Positions 1 through 10,284 of a DNA stretch of 64,000 bases are shown piece after piece (the stretch's first letter is position 1; every line of letters begins with the position of its first letter). A model generated the notes under the pieces. The model was not told where the DNA came from. It made no database searches and saw only the letters and a list, made by a program, of their open reading frames with translations. This DNA comes from Vermamoeba vermiformis (lineage: Eukaryota > Tubulinea > Echinamoebida). The stretch is from contig JBEWZL010000098.1 of NCBI GenBank assembly GCA_045837725.1, positions 248,001 to 312,000 on the forward strand. Direction: 5' to 3'. A program made the position numbers and the translations under genes.

Positions 1-993
1 TCAATACGGAGTTCTTAAATAAGCTGCGTCCTCGTCTGACGCAGTGGAATGCGACACAGCTGGTGGCAGATCTGGTGATTGAAGTGGTGCCCTCGCTCAA
101 ATACACCTACACGCAGTACGTCAACAACTACGACCAGGCCCTCAAGACCCTCAACTGGTGCATTCAGAAAGAAGACGCCTTCAATCACTTCCTCTCGGAG
201 CGCGAGATGGTCAGCACGGCCAGTCGCAACAACGCGCAGCACAAGGGCCCTCAGAGCGCGGGACTGTCGCTGCCTGCCTATCTCATCATGCCCGTGCAAC
301 GCCTGCCCAAGTACGAGCTGTTGTTGAGCGAGCTGTTGCGTCACACCGCTGAAGAGCACCCTGATCGCACCAATCTCGAACTCGCGCTGCAACAGATCCG
401 CGAGACCACGCAGTTTGTGAACGAGAACAAGCGCAATGCGGAGAACTTGTCGCGGCTGTTGTCGCTGCAGAATCAGATCAGCGACTGCATGGTATGTAGT
501 GAGAGGTGATTGGCCAGCACGTGATGGTACTAATTAGGCAATTGCCAAATATAGAATCTGTTCAGCACGGATCGCATGTTCATCCGCGAAGAGAACCTCA
601 AAGTGTACAACACGGTGGAGACCAAAGAGAAGGTGCGCCGCGTGTTCTTGTTCAACGACATGCTGCTCATCACGCGCCACAAGAAGTCGCGCCGCGCCAT
701 GCTCAAGTTCAAAGAGGCCGTGGCATTCAAAGACGTGCAGCGCATGGAAACACTAGGTAAGTCACGCGCCATCCTCTGTTTGACACCTGTCACTCACCTG
801 TCACGTGCCTGCAGACGAGACGAGCTTCAGAATGGTGGTGCCGTCCTTCACCGTGTTCACACTGGTCGCGCCGAGCAAAGAGTCGTGCGATCAGTTCTAT
901 CGCGAGGCAGTCGAGGCCCTGCATGCGTTCAAGAACAGCAACGGCACGAACAACAACGCGAGTAGTAGCACGACTAGTCCGCGCCCTAATTAA
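1..993 (+). CDS. RhoGEF (DH-PH) protein, 5' end outside window
   Basis: The visible part joins 1-491, 555-756 and 815-993; reading opens at base 3. The first exon is a Dbl-homology domain, with the typical LPAYLIMPVQRLPKYELLL segment (about residues 90-115 of the visible protein) that forms the conserved helix binding Rho GTPases. The second and third exons make a PH domain (KVRRVFLFNDMLLIT, then a C-terminal amphipathic helix with VEALHAF). The protein ends in a short Asn/Ser-rich tail. DH-PH proteins catalyse GDP release from Rho/Rac GTPases at membranes. Splice phases agree at both junctions. Domains upstream of the DH domain, the true start and the Rho target cannot be seen. Confidence 0.9.
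781..792. repeat. Intronic palindrome TGACACCTGTCA
   Basis: C-variant of the 12-nt element inside the last intron (757-814) of the RhoGEF gene. A second partial copy, CTGTCACGTG, follows before the acceptor. Confidence 0.75.
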
Positions 994-1203
994 CACTAGA
1001 GCGACCTTCTTATTTATTGAATTGTATCATAGCGTGTAATTAAACTGCGTTCTCAACGGTGAGAACAACATTCAAGTCACTCATTGTACGTGTCATAGGG
1101 ATACCTCGTGAGAATATAGTGCTAGTACAGGTCACAGTATTGTACTGAAGATCTAAGGACAGTCGTGCATCAAGCATATTTAATAATCTTAGTATTTATT
1201 ACG

Positions 1204-2741
1204 TCACACATTGGCCTCCTCGCCACTGCTCGACTTGACGAGAGTGCGCAAGAGATTGAGCTCGCGAATATAGACCTCATCTTCACCAGGGGTCTCGAGT
1301 ACTTTGGGCACGTGTTCTAAGCGCTTGTCGTTCATGATGGCAGTGAAGGTCGTCATATTTAACTTGCCCTTGCCGATGTTCTCGTGTCGATCCACTCGTC
1401 CCCCCTAACAATAGTGTCGGTCACTACAGATGTGTACATATATGCATTTATGTGTGCTCTATGTTACCAGTTCAGTCTTGGAATCGTTCAAGTGAATCGC
1501 TTTGAGTGCCGCGAGACCAATCACATCATCGAACTGGCGCATCATCTCCTCGTACTTGTCTTGCGTGCGAATGTCGTATCCAGCTGCGAAGGCGTGACAC
1601 CTGGCAGCGGAGTTAAATCGAGCGCTCATTGTTCGGTATTAACTTACGTGTCTAAACAGACTCCAATGCGTTCAGGAATGCGCTTTGATTTGTCCGCTGT
1701 GTTGGTTGATTTTTCTGCACCATCAGTATTGTCTTTGTCACTATTCTTAGTACTGTCGCTCTTCTCTTTAAGTTCAAACATCAGATCCATGATGCGGCGA
1801 ATGTGTTCAAATTTGTGGCCCATATTGGTGCCTTGACCGGCAGTATTCTCGAGTAATATCGCGCACTGACCAGGTACTTGTGCTAGTACTGTGTTCAGGC
1901 CCTGCGCAATCAACTTCAAACACGTCTCTTCGTCCTGTTACTGGATGTTGAGCGACAGTTATACAACGCTAGCACTTACTCCACCTGTTGAGGCACCTGG
2001 ATGCAATACTAAATATGGGATGCCTAATTGTTCGCACCGCTTGAGCTCGTCCACGAGGCCGTTAATGGACTTGTCGCGTACATCCGTTTTGTTGGAGCCT
2101 GTTGGTACATTAGCTTTCAATCAACCAAGCCACCGCAATCATACCGATATTGATCAGGTACGAGGCATGCACCATGACCTTCATCTTGCTCTTAGTCACT
2201 TCCTCTTTGAATTTAGCGGCATCGTTCGGCGCAATGTCTTTGGCAGTCCAGCTACGACCACTCTGCGGTGTGTTATTGACTGAGAATAGACCGTAATAGA
2301 GCGTACCTTGGTGAATATTTGAATAGCATTCGCGCCAATAGCCTTGCCATTAGCAATTGCTTTGTAGATGCCACCAGTGATAGACACGTGTGCTCCTATG
2401 AGAGCAGTGCGACCTTGCGCTACATCAGGCGATTAACAACAAATCATAAATGATATATTCACTAACCTGTAGTCTTTACATTCTGTGCCAAATCAGAAGT
2501 TGAGGACTTCAAGTTTTCGCGCTTGATCTGTTTTAAATAATTAAATAGGCCTCTAATTTATGATCGTTTATAAATAATTACTAGTGTGCTGTATTTTCTC
2601 CGAACGATAAGCCTTGATAATATTGAGCGGCCAAAATTAAATGAGCTGTGCATTGCGAACCTTTTTTGTGTCGCGATCTGCTTCGTCCTCAAGTTTCTGT
2701 TCAGCTTTTCTTTTATTATTTATCTTAGTGCGTTGTGACAT
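1204..2741 (-). CDS. AP endonuclease, endonuclease IV family
   Basis: Several exons on the minus strand rebuild an Nfo/APN1-type apurinic endonuclease that nicks DNA 5' of abasic sites. In order the exons give [74 protein letters not shown] and RHENIGKG. These are the metal-ligand segments of this TIM-barrel family. An acidic/Lys-rich insertion of about 30 residues sits between the ENTAGQG helix and the CLDTCHA strand. The Lys/Arg/Glu-rich N-terminal exon, starting at an ATG ending at 2741, could be a nuclear targeting extension; its donor site is weak, so the start is provisional. The enzyme assignment is firm. Confidence 0.9.
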
Positions 2742-3198
2742 TCACCACTTGCAAATAAGTAACTTTGATGATTAAATTGCGCAGCTTTGTTTTGCTGCTG
2801 AAGCGCGAGACCACAAATGATTTCTTGGGACCGTAAAGAAGATAATAAGGACCTTTACAATTAATTGAATTCGTTCAAATATTGAATCAATAACGGTGTC
2901 TAATACTCGACAAACTCTGCAATCTGATCCAGATTCGATCAACGATGGCAATTTGAAGTAGCACTTAACATTTGGAGTCCTAATACCGCATATATTGATT
3001 CTACTTATTTTCAGCGAAACAACTGCACGAGTGAAGCACTAAACAAGAGAACCCAAACTCCCGCGCAAATTTGAGATTTCTTGCGTTTAAATTCACACAA
3101 CGGTCATCACCAAAATCTTGACTGTTTCCGTTTTTGTTTTCATTGTTCCGTACACACTTACATCCAAGCACCATACCTCGTGTATTTTTAGTACAATC
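2742..3198. other. Divergent intergenic region
   Basis: This AT-rich stretch lies between the starts of the AP endonuclease (minus) and RapGAP (plus) genes and must hold both promoters. No RNA gene, repeat or clear TATA box is recognisable. An ATG at 3118 is in frame with the RapGAP and would add 27 residues; the ATG at 3199 is preferred because the sequence between looks like leader. Confidence 0.5.
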
Positions 3199-5239
3199 AT
3201 GTCGATTTGGGAGGATAAAGAAAATTTGAATAATGCAGATGCGATGTCCATCTCACCGATGAAACACTCGCCTGTACCCAAGCTAAACCTCGCCCAATTT
3301 GGTGCGAAAGATAGAACGCCAAGCCCTATGAGTCGTAAGCGCAAAGAGCCTTTCACTCCTTCAAGGTACGTTGCAGAAATTTTTACGCAACGATTATGAT
3401 CTCTAAATTAATTGTTTCTTTGTAGCCCTATGAATATCTCTCCCGACAGACCTCAGAAGAAACAGCGCACGGGCAATGAGTCTGGTGTTTTCAAGCTCCC
3501 AAGCGGTCCTCTTAACTTCGACAGTCCCAAGGTACGATCGGATTGCAATTTTTAGCTTTAATTCGGGCAAAATACTCACTTAAGTTACATTACAGAAGGA
3601 TGAGCAATCATCGACTAAGAAAAAGAGAAAGTTCAAGAGCATATTGGTGTCCAAGTCCTCTAAACTGAGCATGATCCTAAAAAAAGGAAGCCAACAAGTC
3701 TTGAGCACGAAACAGACCGAGACCACTGAAGAGAAGAGGGATATTTACAATGTATTCGAGGAGATGCAAGTCGAGAAGGAGTACATGAAGGATCTGCCCT
3801 CTGCTCGCGGTACTAAAAAGGAAAAACGACCGACTTTGCGTACCTATCACTCGCTCTCGCAGATCAGCTCGTCAAAACCTGAAAAGATGGTGATTATCGT
3901 ACCCAGACCCTCGCCCGGAGCACAGCGTAAGATTTGTGATTTGATACAGCCGAGATCTACCGTGTACTAATAAGGAAAATAGTTTTTTCGAATGTTGTGC
4001 GTCCCTCGCAAGGCTGGACCCTCGAACTCGGTGATATGGCCGCATTGTTGGGCCAATCCATCACTGTTGAGCCTCATCCTCCTCACGCGCGCTACTTTAA
4101 CACGCACTTCTGGCAGAAACCGCACCAAAATTTTGTCGGACAAGATCCACGCCAAGGTCCTGTTGTGGTGTCAGTCATTCAAGCTGATGGCACAGGTCGC
4201 GCGATTGTACGCACTGGCACTGGCGAGACACGTCTTGAAGCCCCAGTACGACCTGGCGTGGTCAAAGGCCGTTCATTCCGTCCAGTATTGAAGTCTCTGC
4301 GTCCTGACATTGATGTCAAGTTGTTGACACGTGTCAAAGATCAACAGCTGTCAAATGAACTCAAGAAGTACGAAGACGATCAATTGATCACCAAGTTCAA
4401 GTTCGGTGTGCTCTATGTGCGCGAGGGTCAGACCCACGAAGATGACATGTTCGCTAACTGTAAGTGACACCTGTCAATCTCAAACCCGCACTAACAGACG
4501 TCAAATAGCTGAGCCTAGTGTGCAATTCTACGAATTCTTATCTCTGCTCGGTGATCGTGTCGCTCTCAAAGGCTTCTTGGGCTACACTGGTGGTCTCGAC
4601 ACCACTCGTAAGTCACTAGTGACTCGTTCACTGAACTGCATCACTCACATTCTATATTAGGCAATGCTACGGGCACGCACTCGTTCTACACCAAGTGGAA
4701 TGAGCTCGAGATTATGTTCCACGTAGCGCCCATGTTGCCGTACAATGCCTCTGATCGTCAACAGCTCGAGCGCAAGCGTCACTTGGGCAACGACATTGTG
4801 GTGCTAGTGTTTGTGGACAGCAACAGCACGTACGATCCTGCTACCATCAAGTCGCACTTCAATCACGTCGTGTTTGTCGTGCAGCCTGAGCTCAGCGGTG
4901 GAGTAACGCGCTACAAGTAAGAGAGCAGTATTATTTAGTGCTATACCATGGTACCAATCAAGTCGCAAACAGGATCCAAGTCGCGCGCAAGAATTCAGTG
5001 CCCGAGTTTGGTCCTAGCCTCGTGTACCCTCCTATCTTCGAGCGTGGTCTGTCATTCCGCAACTTCTTGTTGACCAAGCGTATGTTGTTGTTGTATTATA
5101 TTCGATATTTACGCTAACTCATCGCTTGGTAGTAATCAATGCTGAACGCGCTGCCTATGAAGCAGATGAGCTCAGAACAAAATTGAATCGTACTCGTGAG
5201 GGCTTTTTGACCTACTGGAACCAAACTTACGGCAAGTAA
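3199..5239 (+). CDS. RapGAP-domain GTPase-activating protein
   Basis: Eight exons (3199-3365, 3426-3531, 3596-3926, 3983-4459, 4509-4607, 4661-4916, 4973-5079, 5133-5239) join in phase. The C-terminal half is a Rap/Ran-GAP domain: KFGVLYVREGQ, FLSLLGDRVALKGF, GTHSFYTKWNELEIMFHVA, RKRHLGNDIVVLVF and PEFGPSLVYPPIF. HLGNDIV carries the catalytic Asn (the 'Asn thumb') that stimulates GTP hydrolysis by Rap. The first 150 or so residues are disordered and basic with many S/T-P sites, a KEN tripeptide near residue 8, a KKKRK nuclear-signal-like run and an RxxL. The intron at 3927-3982 contains TACTAAT; reading through it would falsely split the gene in two. No GoLoco motif is seen. Confidence 0.88.
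4465..4476. repeat. Intronic palindrome TGACACCTGTCA
   Basis: C-variant of the 12-nt element, five bases after the donor of RapGAP intron 4 (4460-4508). Confidence 0.75.
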
Positions 5240-5473
5240 CCAGCCTTAGTCAATTTTGAGCGAGTCGTAATAGGACTCATGTGTATAAGACAAACTAGCT
5301 TTAAGTAGCTATTTGTCGTTGTTTGTAAATATCGTAATAAGTAAAGTGTTAATACCAACAAGCACCTTCTGTTGCTACATAATATGTGGTATTGCCAAAT
5401 ATAGACGCAATAATATTCTTTAAAGTTTGCGTCAGTTCAATTTCAAAAAGATTTTCTGTGCTGATCACCACAC

Positions 5474-7187
5474 ATGACGGAGAGTCCAAAGAGCCGCAGT
5501 CCTAGGACTCCTGTCTCGGGACTGAAGCTCGATAATATTAGAAAATCACTCACTATCTCTTCTGGCTCACCAAGGTCACCGCGCCAAGACACAAATCTAA
5601 CCAACAGCTGGTACGATCAGATCTTCTCTTGGGGTTATGGACTTGAAGGCACATTAGGACAGGGCGAGGCAGTAAACAATCCAAATGCGCGAGTAATTGA
5701 AGGCCTTTCGACCGTTTGTAAATTTACGAAAATCTCATCTGGATTCTATCACTGCTTGGCGCTGACAGGTAATTTAATTATAATCGTTTAAATAGATAAG
5801 ATTTTGTGAGTCTTTCTTTTCTTATGTTGGATCGGCCCGCAATAAATCACACAAATTTCGGCGCTAAAAATATCCTCCACATTATGTCGCGTCAAACAAT
5901 AAATTAACTGTTCAATAGACGAGGGACGAATATACACGTGGGGCCGTGGTGAGAACGGTCGATTGGGTCACAACGATCATGTGACTCGCTTTCGGCCCAA
6001 GCTGCTCGAGATTGACGGTGACAGCACGCTGAACCGCTTTGACGACGTGTCAGGCGGCAGTCACCACTCGCTCGCCGTGTCCAAGACTGGCCAGCTCTGG
6101 GCTTGGGGCTCGGGCTGGTCCGGTCAGCTCGGCATTGGTGAGCGCGGTGACTCTGCTGTGCCGCGCATGCTGCCCAACTTCACCGCGACACGTGTCATTG
6201 CAGTGGCTGCAGGCTATCACCACAGCTTGGCGGTGACAGGTGCGTGACAGGAGCTATTTTTAGCACCACTAATTCAGTGAACCAGAGAACGGCACAGTGT
6301 GGGCGTGGGGCACAGGAGAGCTCGGTCAGCTCGGCCTCGGCGATGTCAGACAGACCTTCAAGCCACTGCCCCTCTCTGACGCGCGTGTCAAGTTCCGTAC
6401 TGTGGCAGCATCGGAATTTCATTCAGCCGCTCTCACAGTGGACGGGGCACTGTACACGTGGGGCAGTGGCGAGTCAGGGCAGCTAGGACTCGGTGCTGGT
6501 CTCACTGAAGCACACACTCCGCAGCTCGTGGCCACACCTGACCTGTCATTCACGCAGGTGGCACTCGGTGTCAGTGCGACACTGCTCTTGTCCAGTACGT
6601 AGTTTGACACCTGTCATCCTGTCACACTAACACCCTCGCAGCGAAAGGTACACTGTATTTTTGTGGTCGTGAACTCGCCCCGACTAGTGGTTCATCGATG
6701 CCGTGTCACTTTGGAGTTATTCCGCTGCAGCCTGTCAATGTCAAATTTACGCAAGTGGCGCTCAAAAACACGCACGCACTAGCTCTGAGTGTAGATGGCA
6801 AGGTCTATTCAATGGGTCTGAATACTTATGGCCAGTTAGGACGTGAGGGGTGAGTAATTCAATCAAGCACAATCACACCCGTAGCTGCTAATAACACCGC
6901 TCAGGCCTGAAGCACAATTCACTGAAGTCACTCTCGAGCACTTCAGATTCAAACACATTGCTGCAGGGGCCAATCACTCGCTGGCAATAGCAATATCAGT
7001 GCCCAGTGCGCCACTCAACTCACCTGAACGGACCAATCAGATGCGTGCTCGGCTCAATGAGTATTCGCGCGAACTGGCTGAGATCCGTGAACAAAAAGAG
7101 CGGTTGAAGCGACGTGAGAAAGAACTCCTTGCTCGCTGCACTGAGATGCAGAGGGAAATTGACGCTCAAAACAATCGAAACAAATAA
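5474..7187 (+). CDS. RCC1-repeat protein with C-terminal coiled coil (copy 1)
   Basis: Exons starting at ATG 5474 encode successive RCC1 blades: FSWGYGLEGTLGQGE, YTWGRGENGRLGHND, WAWGSGWSGQLGIGE, WAWGTGELGQLGLGD and YTWGSGESGQLGLG, each followed by a SGGSHHSLAVS-like strand, giving a seven-bladed propeller. The last exon (from about 6906) ends in a Glu/Arg/Lys-rich coiled coil (about residues 24-60 of that exon; AEIREQKERLKRREKELL). RCC1 propellers act as exchange factors or protein scaffolds; there is no sign that this is the Ran exchange factor itself. The N-terminus is Ser/Pro-rich with CDK-like SPRSPR sites. It is convergent with a paralogue of the same architecture. Confidence 0.85.
6605..6616. 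repeat. Intronic palindrome TGACACCTGTCA
   Basis: C-variant in a 6.6-kb intron of RCC1 copy 1, ten bases into the intron. Confidence 0.75.
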
Positions 7188-7438
7188 TGTATCATTCTTG
7201 TATTATAAAATGCGCATGTAAACAACTATTAGCTTTTAGGACGAATTCTGTTTGATTGCGCTATGTACCAACAAAAAAGAAGGCCAAGGAGACCGCAAGT
7301 ATTGTCGACATGCCCAGGCAAAAAGAGTCGGTCTGCCAGCGAATCCAATAAGATGATGAACACTCAGTCATTTACTGAAAACGGTTCGCCAGTTAAGTGT
7401 CTCGTGGAAGGAAAACTGGACAAGACGCAAGAGAACAG

Positions 7439-7506
7439 TATCGTCTTGAGCGAGAGGTTTGATATTCAAGGTTCTGATACTTGAAGAAATTCATCGACGG
7501 ATCCAG
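7439..7506 (-). pseudogene. Fragment of phospholipase D 3' coding end
   Basis: On the minus strand this piece matches the last part of the PLD gene at 26414-26482 over about 65 bases, roughly four-fifths identical by eye. It includes the long shared run reading GAGGTTTGATATTCAAG on the plus strand. A one-base insertion shifts the frame after the FFKYQN equivalent, so it cannot encode the PLD tail. It sits between the 3' ends of the two RCC1 genes. It reads as debris from an ectopic copy of the PLD 3' end; the rest of 7188-7512 shows nothing else. Confidence 0.6.
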
Positions 7507-7512
7507 TAAGTG

Positions 7513-10022
7513 TTATTGTTTCTCGGAGATAGGACCTATTGACACTCGTGAGCCACTCGTGTTGTTGTTGAGTTTGGTCATCAACATGGAGAGGTACATC
7601 TTCAGACTGTTTTCAATGTCTGACATGTCTTGCTTCAGTTTGGTTTCTTTCTTCAGTATTTCTTCTTTTTGTTTCAATAACTTTTGCTCTGCTTTCAAGG
7701 CCTCGTGTTGCTTGGCCATCAAATCATTGATCTTATTTTGAATCTCTGCATTGGTCATAATTTCACCTTTGGAGTGCTGTTTGCTTGATCTCTTGCTCGA
7801 ACTGTCTTCTAATCGAGGCTGTGTGGGTAACAATAAGACTTATGAATATAAACTAGCACTACAACGGAACTTACTCTACTTGTACGTGAGCCTGAATCCT
7901 CAAGTTTGGACCTCGAACGCTTCTTTTCACGTTTATCTTTGTCTTTTTTGGTTCCCGATGACTCGAGGTCCGTGTCCGCTGAGCGTGGACTGGACGCTTC
8001 AACGGTGTAACTTCTGTCACGGCCCTTTGACTGCGTGGCCTCAGTGCTGCTCTCCAACATGGCAAGGACTAATTGCTGCGAGCGGATGCGTGATTGAGGT
8101 GTGGCAGGTGAGCTCGGTGCAGACTTGGAGACACTGACTGGCGTGGAGATTTGTGAAGTCGAGCTCGAGAGTGAAGGCGAGCCCTGGCTCTGCGAGACCT
8201 TGTTTGAGAGTTCGAGAGGGACTTTGGCCAATGCGAGTGAGTGATTGCCACCAGCTGACACTTGCAACACCGTCACACCTTGCGCACCGAAATACGAACT
8301 GCTCACTGGTCGTGGAATCAAATCTCCTTCACTGTTCGAGGTTTAAATAAGCATTCTGTAGTGTATTATTGCGATGCTCTTACCCTTCATATCCTAGCTG
8401 ACCTACGGTATTGTGGCCCCAGCTGTAAATGGTCGAGTCTTCTGACAACAACAGCACGTGATTGTTCTTGGCACTGACTTGAACAAACCGCAGATGACCA
8501 GCGCTTTCCATTTTAGTAAATTCGTAATTGAACTGTGACCGTTCGCGCAATTGACGACCGGCAGTGTAAAGATGTCCGTCATTGCACAGCGCGACGGAGA
8601 GATAAGCACCCGCAGCCACAGCTTTGAATGCGTTGGCATTGCCGCGCACCAGGACAGGCGTTGGTACAGAGACCTGTTTGTTGTCTTGGCCCAGACCTAA
8701 TTCGCCGAACTCACCCCAGCCCCACGCGTAGATCTTGCCGTCAGCTGGGTAATGTTAATACAGCGGATAACAATTGACTTGTAATTACGTACTCGATAGT
8801 GCAAGACTGTGATATTCACTCGCCGACACTTGTTTGAATGTAATTTCTTTGACAGCACTGATGGCACGAGGTTTTGACACTCGTTTTTTCTCGCTGTGAC
8901 CCAGCTGGCCGTGCTCGCCAAATCCCCACGAGTACAACTTGCCACTCTCTGCAGCGAGTTAGTATTGATTTGATTGTAACACTGTATTGCAAGTCTTACC
9001 AGTGATGGCGAGTGAGTGGTGAAAGCCAGCAGCAGCAGTCGCAAATCGTGTCTCAGCGTCGTTTTTGAGCGACTCTTTGAGACTGCGTCGCTTGTCTAGG
9101 TCACTCGTTTGCAACGCACTGCTGCGCGACAGAATTGTTTTGTTGCCAACGACAGCATTAGAACTCGTTGAGCGTGCAGCAGAGGAGTTCAATATCAACA
9201 TGGGTCGCTTAATGTCGTCAGTGGTGTTGTGGCCTAGTGTCGCGTGTGAGTGACATGTAATGTGGTGGCTAACAGACACGTACCTAATTGACCGCTCCAG
9301 CCACTACCCCACGAGTACAAATTGCCCTCTGTGACATGTCTTAGTATCGATACTCGATAATAGAGCGATATTAATTATTACCTGAGTCAATTGCGACGTT
9401 GTGGTGGTAACCGGCAGACACGACACGAAATTTGATGCCATCAATAGGCACTACTTCTGTTTCGGCTTGTTGAAATTCGATTGCTTTGGGTCTAAATTGG
9501 TCATTATTAATTAACGGCATTTAAAAAAATTGTTAATCATCAAAGACAAAATCACACTTTCAATAGATCACGCAAATATCTTGAACTTTAAATCAATTAA
9601 CCGAAATATACCTAAATCGAGTGAGTACATCGCCGTGTCCAAGTCTTCCGTTCTCTCCACGGCCCCATGAATATAACTTGCCATCGACTAATCAGGCAAT
9701 CAATCGGTTAATTAGATATTGGTAAAATTTAATAACGCGATTTTTTAAATTCAGTAAAATTGAATTTAAAAATTACAGTACGCTAAGTATTAATACCTGA
9801 AATAGCAACGGAGTGGTAAAGACCAGCAGAAACGGATGTAAAATTAATATTGTCAAATCCACCAATCATTACGGGTGATGTGGAGTTAGTTGATTCTCCA
9901 TGACCTAGTGTACCTTCTTTTCCTTCTCCCCACGCGAAAATTTTGCTTATTTGGTGAAGGTCCAATAACAAGCTCGCGCCAGATGTCTTAGTCACGAGTT
10001 TATCCTTGCGAGGCGAGTCCAT
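7513..10022 (-). CDS. RCC1-repeat protein with C-terminal coiled coil (copy 2)
   Basis: The gene starts at ATG 10022 and runs through many short introns. RCC1 blades include FAWGEGKEGTLGHGE, WGWGEFGEL-like and YSWGHNTVGQLGYEG, each with the SAGLYHSVAISG type of strand. A Ser/Thr-rich linker with SP sites and a Lys/Arg-rich patch (KKDKDKREKKRSRSK) follows. The last exon is a long coiled coil (KINDLMAKQHEALKAEQKLL, then Lys/Glu heptads). Its architecture equals that of the convergent copy 1, and the first blades align (WGxGxEGTLGxGE), so the pair probably arose by inverted duplication. Role as exchange factor or scaffold is unknown. Confidence 0.82.
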
Positions 10023-10284
10023 TTATGATAGATATACAGATATATAATAATTTAGAGTGCAACTGCCATGGTATGTAATAAATAAAATAAATAGAATAAA
10101 AATAATCCGCTGTCATTGTAACCAAAATCTTTGGATGTGAACTATTTTTAGCGAATTATTTTTCAAAGGCGAAAGCTGTTGATACTCAGTTAAAGTGCCA
10201 GTCGACGATATCAATCAATGGATTTTATGAATTTACAGTTGGGAATAATAGGCGCAATGCCAGTTTTCCTTTCATGGAAACAAT

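Noticed and set aside
3983-4467. Separate RapGAP gene starting at GTG 3997 or ATG 3992
   Set aside because: An in-phase intron with TACTAAT joins it to the upstream exons, so the two frames are one gene.
7263-7484. Plus-strand 73-codon frame (MYQQKRRPRRPQ…)
   Set aside because: Its 3' half is antisense to the PLD fragment and its composition is low-complexity; no family or splice context supports it.
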